This document shows positions 60,318 to 64,000 of a stretch of 64,000 nt of DNA, piece after piece; the first letter of the stretch is position 1, and every line of letters begins with the position of its first letter. This DNA comes from Lineus longissimus. Lineage: Eukaryota; Nemertea; Pilidiophora; Heteronemertea; Lineidae. The translations under genes and the position numbers were made by a program. The notes under the pieces were generated by a model. It was not told the origin of the DNA and ran no database searches. It saw only the letters and a list, made by a program, of their open reading frames with translations. The stretch spans positions 14,136,001 through 14,200,000 of the forward strand of contig NC_088319.1 in the NCBI RefSeq assembly GCF_910592395.1. Direction: 5' to 3'.

Positions 60318-63300
60318 ATGGCGACGGTGCATGAACTTGCTGAGGAGTATGACAGGACATGTCGAGAATATGGTTGTGTTCCGAGCACCTTCATTGTGGC
60401 TGCCTTCAATAAAGAGAAGGATGAGACCATTCTGTACGTATCCTCTTCCCCCCCTCATATTTCAAATAACTGAATACGATACTGTAATGTCTGCCTTATG
60501 ATATCCACTAAGTTGTTGGTTTACACAATTCATGCAATTTTTGGAATCGTCCTTCATGAAAAGTCTAGGGAGTACACTTTGACTTTGTTCAAATGCCATT
60601 TTGATCAATGTTTTTTGTCGCCACAAAAAAACAACGTGAATAAAATTTGTAAACCAACAATCATGAATTGGAAGAAGGCAATGTATAAATTCAGGTATGT
60701 AGAAATGCACAGTACATGTAGCTTATCAACAATTCTTATATTGACCTAACCTTTCTGATTTTGTTCTTTAAGTTATTTCAAGCACGGATTTATTTCATAG
60801 ATATGTGCTTGGTTATTTCAAAATCCTTTCCTCTTTGGTTGACTTTTGAGAATAACTGAGAAATTTCAAGACAATATGTTCATGGATTCCTTTGGATACA
60901 AGTTTGTCTAAAGTTAATGACCTTTCTTTCATTGTAGCCCTCTTAATTAATTTCATAACCTTTCTTTAATTGTAGCTATCGGTATCTCATTTAATTTCCA
61001 TTTCCTATTAACATATGCACCAATGAGGTTGTCTGTCAGGCTTCATCACAAGATACATGGACATGTACTTGGACTGGTACTTAGCAGCCGATGTATCAGA
61101 AGTCTCCTAAGACATGTAAGACTTCTGACGCACAGCACTGATATGCTGACATGAGATGAAGAAGACTGATGCAAACAGAGCCCATGTATCAAATCCTGCA
61201 CTGAATCTTCTTTTACTTCATGTTACAGTTTACACACCCTACTTTAATTTCTAACTTATCTTCTGTTATTTCTACACTGATGCACTGATCATTGCACAGG
61301 CGAAAAAAGCATGGGTAAGTTAAATTAGTGAGCAGGTTATTCTAGATTATTTCACCTGGTGTTTGCTTTGAGGGCTCCGCATATTTCAGAAAATAAGTAC
61401 CCTTGTGGCATGGCCTGGTGATTTCCTTCAAACCGAATTCAATCATGACAAAACAGTACTTTTAAAAGTGCCCATCTTGAGTTTTCTGATGAATGGCCAA
61501 GTTGATAATGATAGCTTTTACAATTCTGTCATTTTGGGGTAATTTTCGGTACAATGAAATAGATATCAGTTCTCAGAGTTACCTTCTTTACATGATGTCC
61601 AGTTTCAAACTGATATTGTATGTATGAAGTCTTGAAGCGAACTTCGGGTGAAATGAACAGGATTTATAGCATCTTGATTTTCTTGCTAGCATGCATGCTA
61701 ACTTGCATGCTCCTGCATCTTGGTGTGGTCAGTATTTATTGTCCACCTGAGCCATGGTCCTCGGTTTTTCATGTGAAGATCCAAAATAGGGCTTCTGCCA
61801 CAATTTGAAAATAAATTGGATGATTGAAATCGCTTCTAAGTAGACAGGTTGATGTTAAAGTCTTGAATGTAATCACCACTGGACTTGTAATGATGAAAAC
61901 TGAATACACCAAGATGCTTAATTCTGCCATTCAAACTGTCTCATTTTGGCTTTGCCTTTTAATCACATTCGCTTTCATTTTATAGTGATGATGAATGGTG
62001 AGTATGTGTATGTGGCGAATTTCTGGTGTCCTAATATTTTAACATTTGTGAATTTGGGGCTGATCAAGGGTTCATATTGTTAACACTGTTTCAGGAATCA
62101 TTCGCTTGCTAAATCTAAAACATTTTCCTGTGTTTTATGGGTCACTATTAACTTTTGTCTAATCAAAAAGTTTTCATCTAATGTTTGATAACTTGCACAG
62201 TTCTTGCAATTGCTACCAACTCGAACACAGAATTTGAAAAAAAATCACTTGTGTGGTTTGTGAAAAGAAACACTGGTTTAGTGCACAAGTAATCTGATTG
62301 TAATCTTTCATTGTCTTGTCATTGGTGACTTATTAAACCATTAGCTCACAGTATTTGTATCCTGTATTTGCTCTGCCTAATGTGTGTCCAGTGTTGAATT
62401 CCCCGTCACCGACAGTCTCAAGCACCACATTTGAGTCTGTGTGTAGATTTAAATTGGTCTAATTGTTTAACCCTCGAATATGCCCTTTAAAAATGTTTTT
62501 TCTTGAGGTTTATAAAGATTCATTTATACCAGATATATCTCATTGGCATCTTACAAGTTTTCTCTAACTCAACAGTAATGAATGTTTTTGTAGCCAAAGA
62601 TTAATTGACAACAATAATTAGTGACTGGTGTAGGCTATCTTGATTCCATTTTAGTTGTCCAAATCATGCAATACAGAAACAAATCAAAACAATGACTCGA
62701 TCTTCTCAACATATAACTTTAAATATTTCGATTTGAACCTTTTCAGTGAATTAAGAGAAAACATGAACATGCGCCTGCGGGGGAATGTCCATAATCTTGA
62801 GCATTCCAAACTCACTGACCATGATGTCCTGATGTTGTGCAAGACACTCGAATCGAGTGAGAACACTTACATCAATCGACTAGACCTCAAGTACAACAAA
62901 ATCACAGATGAAGGAGCTACTACATTGGCAGAATTCCTAAAGGTACGTTACAAGTTACACAACAAAAAGAAGAAAAATGTTCTTGGGGGTTCTATTGCTA
63001 ATGCAGGAGCTGCTTCATTGGGAGAATTCCTCAAGGTCGTAAGTAAAGTAAAGCAAGTAAAGTGAATATTGTCTTGTATAGCGCCCATTTTAAGTGTCCT
63101 GGTCACTGGCACTTACACAATGAGTACAGGGTCGAAACTGACCACAGAACCACTCTCACGCACATACTACACTTAAAAAAAGTTCAACAATTCACAATAA
63201 CCAATCACTACCTCCGTTTTGTCCCGGTAAAGTATAACATTTTCAACATTTCTTTCAGAAAAATGAGGTCATCAAGGAAGTCAACCTGATGGATAATGAT

Positions 63301-64000
63301 ATTGAAGAAGACGGAGCTGTTGCCCTTGCCAAAGTCTTACATGTAAGGATTTGCCAAATTGTCTGTCAGGTTATCGAGACTGGGTGATTTTAAAACAGGA
63401 TATGAGGACAGTAACGAATTGTTCATTTCAATCTTTCCAGAGCAACCAGACCCTTCTCTCTCTCAGGATGAATGGCAACAAGTTCGGAAATAAAGGAGGA
63501 ATGGCATTTGCTCAGGCACTGCAGATCAATACAACCTTATTGGAACTAGATGTCGGGGAAACAGACCAGGTATGATCAAAACTCATGACCTCTAACTCAA
63601 AACTCGGAGTCCATATTCCAGCTTTTCTCTTCCACATTCTCTGGTGTGAGCAATTTTTGTGTGCTGCTGCGATTTTGCAGCATTCGGTTTTATTGGCTGA
63701 GTTAAGTCATGTCCATCATGTATCTCATTTCAGAAAACAGAGAGTCTCATAGCATTTGCCACCGCCCTGCGAGAAAATGACACGTTAAAGGCTCTTGGAA
63801 TGGATTCTCCATTATTGTTCAGCGTCCAAGAGGAGACAACGGATCATTTCGCACGGATGTTGAAGGTAAAGTTGTCAGAAAAAAGATTGGTGTGCGGAAG
63901 GAATCTGGGACAAAGATTTAAGACCACATTATTTGTTGCTCTGTAGAGAGACGGACAGTGAATGGAAATTATTGGTTTCAGAGGGATCCAAACATCACTG
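60318..64000 (+). CDS. LRRC34: LRRC34, leucine-rich repeat protein, 5' part (runs off the window)
   Basis: LRR protein of the ribonuclease-inhibitor type; in vertebrates it is linked to testis, pluripotent and ciliated cells and to nucleolar partners. Inferred exons: 60318-60433, 62747-62942, 63259-63342, 63441-63569, 63734-63865, and 63982 to beyond 64000, all in frame. Exon 1 starts MATVHELAEEYDRTCREYG. Exon 2 holds LTDHDVLMLCKTL and the first repeats (INRLDLKYNKITDEGATTLA). Exon 3 is exactly one 28-residue LRR (VIKEVNLMDNDIEEDGAVAL). Exon 4 has LLSLRMNGNKFGNKGGMAF and LLELDVGETDQ; exon 5 has TESLIAFATALRENDTLKAL and VQEETTDHFARMLK. The order and the TESLIAFA and QEETT blocks match vertebrate LRRC34. 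Two microexons (61300-61314, 61986-61997) may add nine residues between exons 1 and 2. The C-terminal repeats lie outside the window. Confidence 0.85.
61300..61314 (+). other. Candidate 15-nt microexon of LRRC34
   Basis: GCGAAAAAAGCATGG between ATTGCACAG and GTAAGT. In phase with exon 1 it adds RKKHG. The length keeps the frame whether or not it is used. Confidence 0.4.
61986..61997 (+). other. Candidate 12-nt microexon of LRRC34
   Basis: TGATGATGAATG between CATTTTATAG and GTGAGT. In series with the 15-nt candidate it reads DDEC, leading into ELRENMNM of the next exon. Frame-neutral. Confidence 0.35.
62996..63038 (+). pseudogene. Relic LRR exon fragment in an LRRC34 intron
   Basis: NAGAASLGEFLK here mirrors DEGATTLAEFLK at the end of the preceding exon (62907-62942), including the GT after the Lys codon. 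The first half of an LRR is missing and the family needs no extra repeat here, so it looks like a decayed partial exon duplication. Confidence 0.45.

Overview
This is a eukaryotic window. Genes are split by GT-AG introns, spacing is wide, the DNA is AT-rich, and non-autonomous transposons and simple repeats are common. The gene set (Dispatched, UBIAD1, a TRIM2/3-type TRIM-NHL protein, a CCDC150-like coiled-coil protein, LRRC34, and a laccase-type multicopper oxidase) points to a bilaterian animal. A marine invertebrate, perhaps a lophotrochozoan, fits best, but the sequence alone does not fix the phylum.

Layout. 1-289: last exon of a multicopper oxidase (+). 1912-11132: a complete Dispatched homologue (+) in 17 coding exons; the inferred splice joins keep one frame of about 1392 codons. 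11133-13650: its probable 3' UTR, carrying a MITE and ending in SINE-like DNA and an AATAAA. 14166-14575: a foldback palindrome of about 410 bp. 15279-16265: intronless UBIAD1 on the minus strand, tail-to-tail with Dispatched. 16.3-34.5 kb: a long stretch with no recognisable gene body. It holds a TTAA-flanked MITE, SINE and LINE relics, and three short candidate 5' exons. The two nearest the TRIM body end in the phase needed to splice into it. 34570-36614: RING, B-box, coiled coil, filamin and six NHL repeats in one large exon (+). 36.6-49.8 kb: no gene. It contains a dense cluster of RFX X-box-like motifs (38.0-38.8 kb), a 1.8 kb foldback transposon with a 6-bp target duplication (39324-41115), two more TTAA MITEs, and G-rich tracts. 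49796-58834: a CCDC150-like coiled-coil gene (+), 21 coding exons, about 1137 aa, one intron apparently GC-AG. 60318 to the window end: the 5' part of LRRC34 (+).

These are ordinary chromosomal neighbours, not an operon. Dispatched acts in Hedgehog release, UBIAD1 in prenylquinone synthesis, and the TRIM-NHL protein is a predicted ubiquitin ligase. The adjacent, co-oriented CCDC150-like and LRRC34 genes are both of a kind usually linked to testis or ciliated cells; that makes the X-box-like cluster upstream interesting, but any regulatory link is a guess.

I found no clearly new multi-gene system. The most unusual items are the FB/TU-like foldback element with its enclosed 84-codon frame, the X-box-like cluster, three TTAA-flanked palindromic elements that each measure 212 bp, and the in-phase candidate alternative 5' exons of the TRIM gene. 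Splice sites were assigned by eye from consensus, reading frame and family pattern; there is no transcript evidence here.
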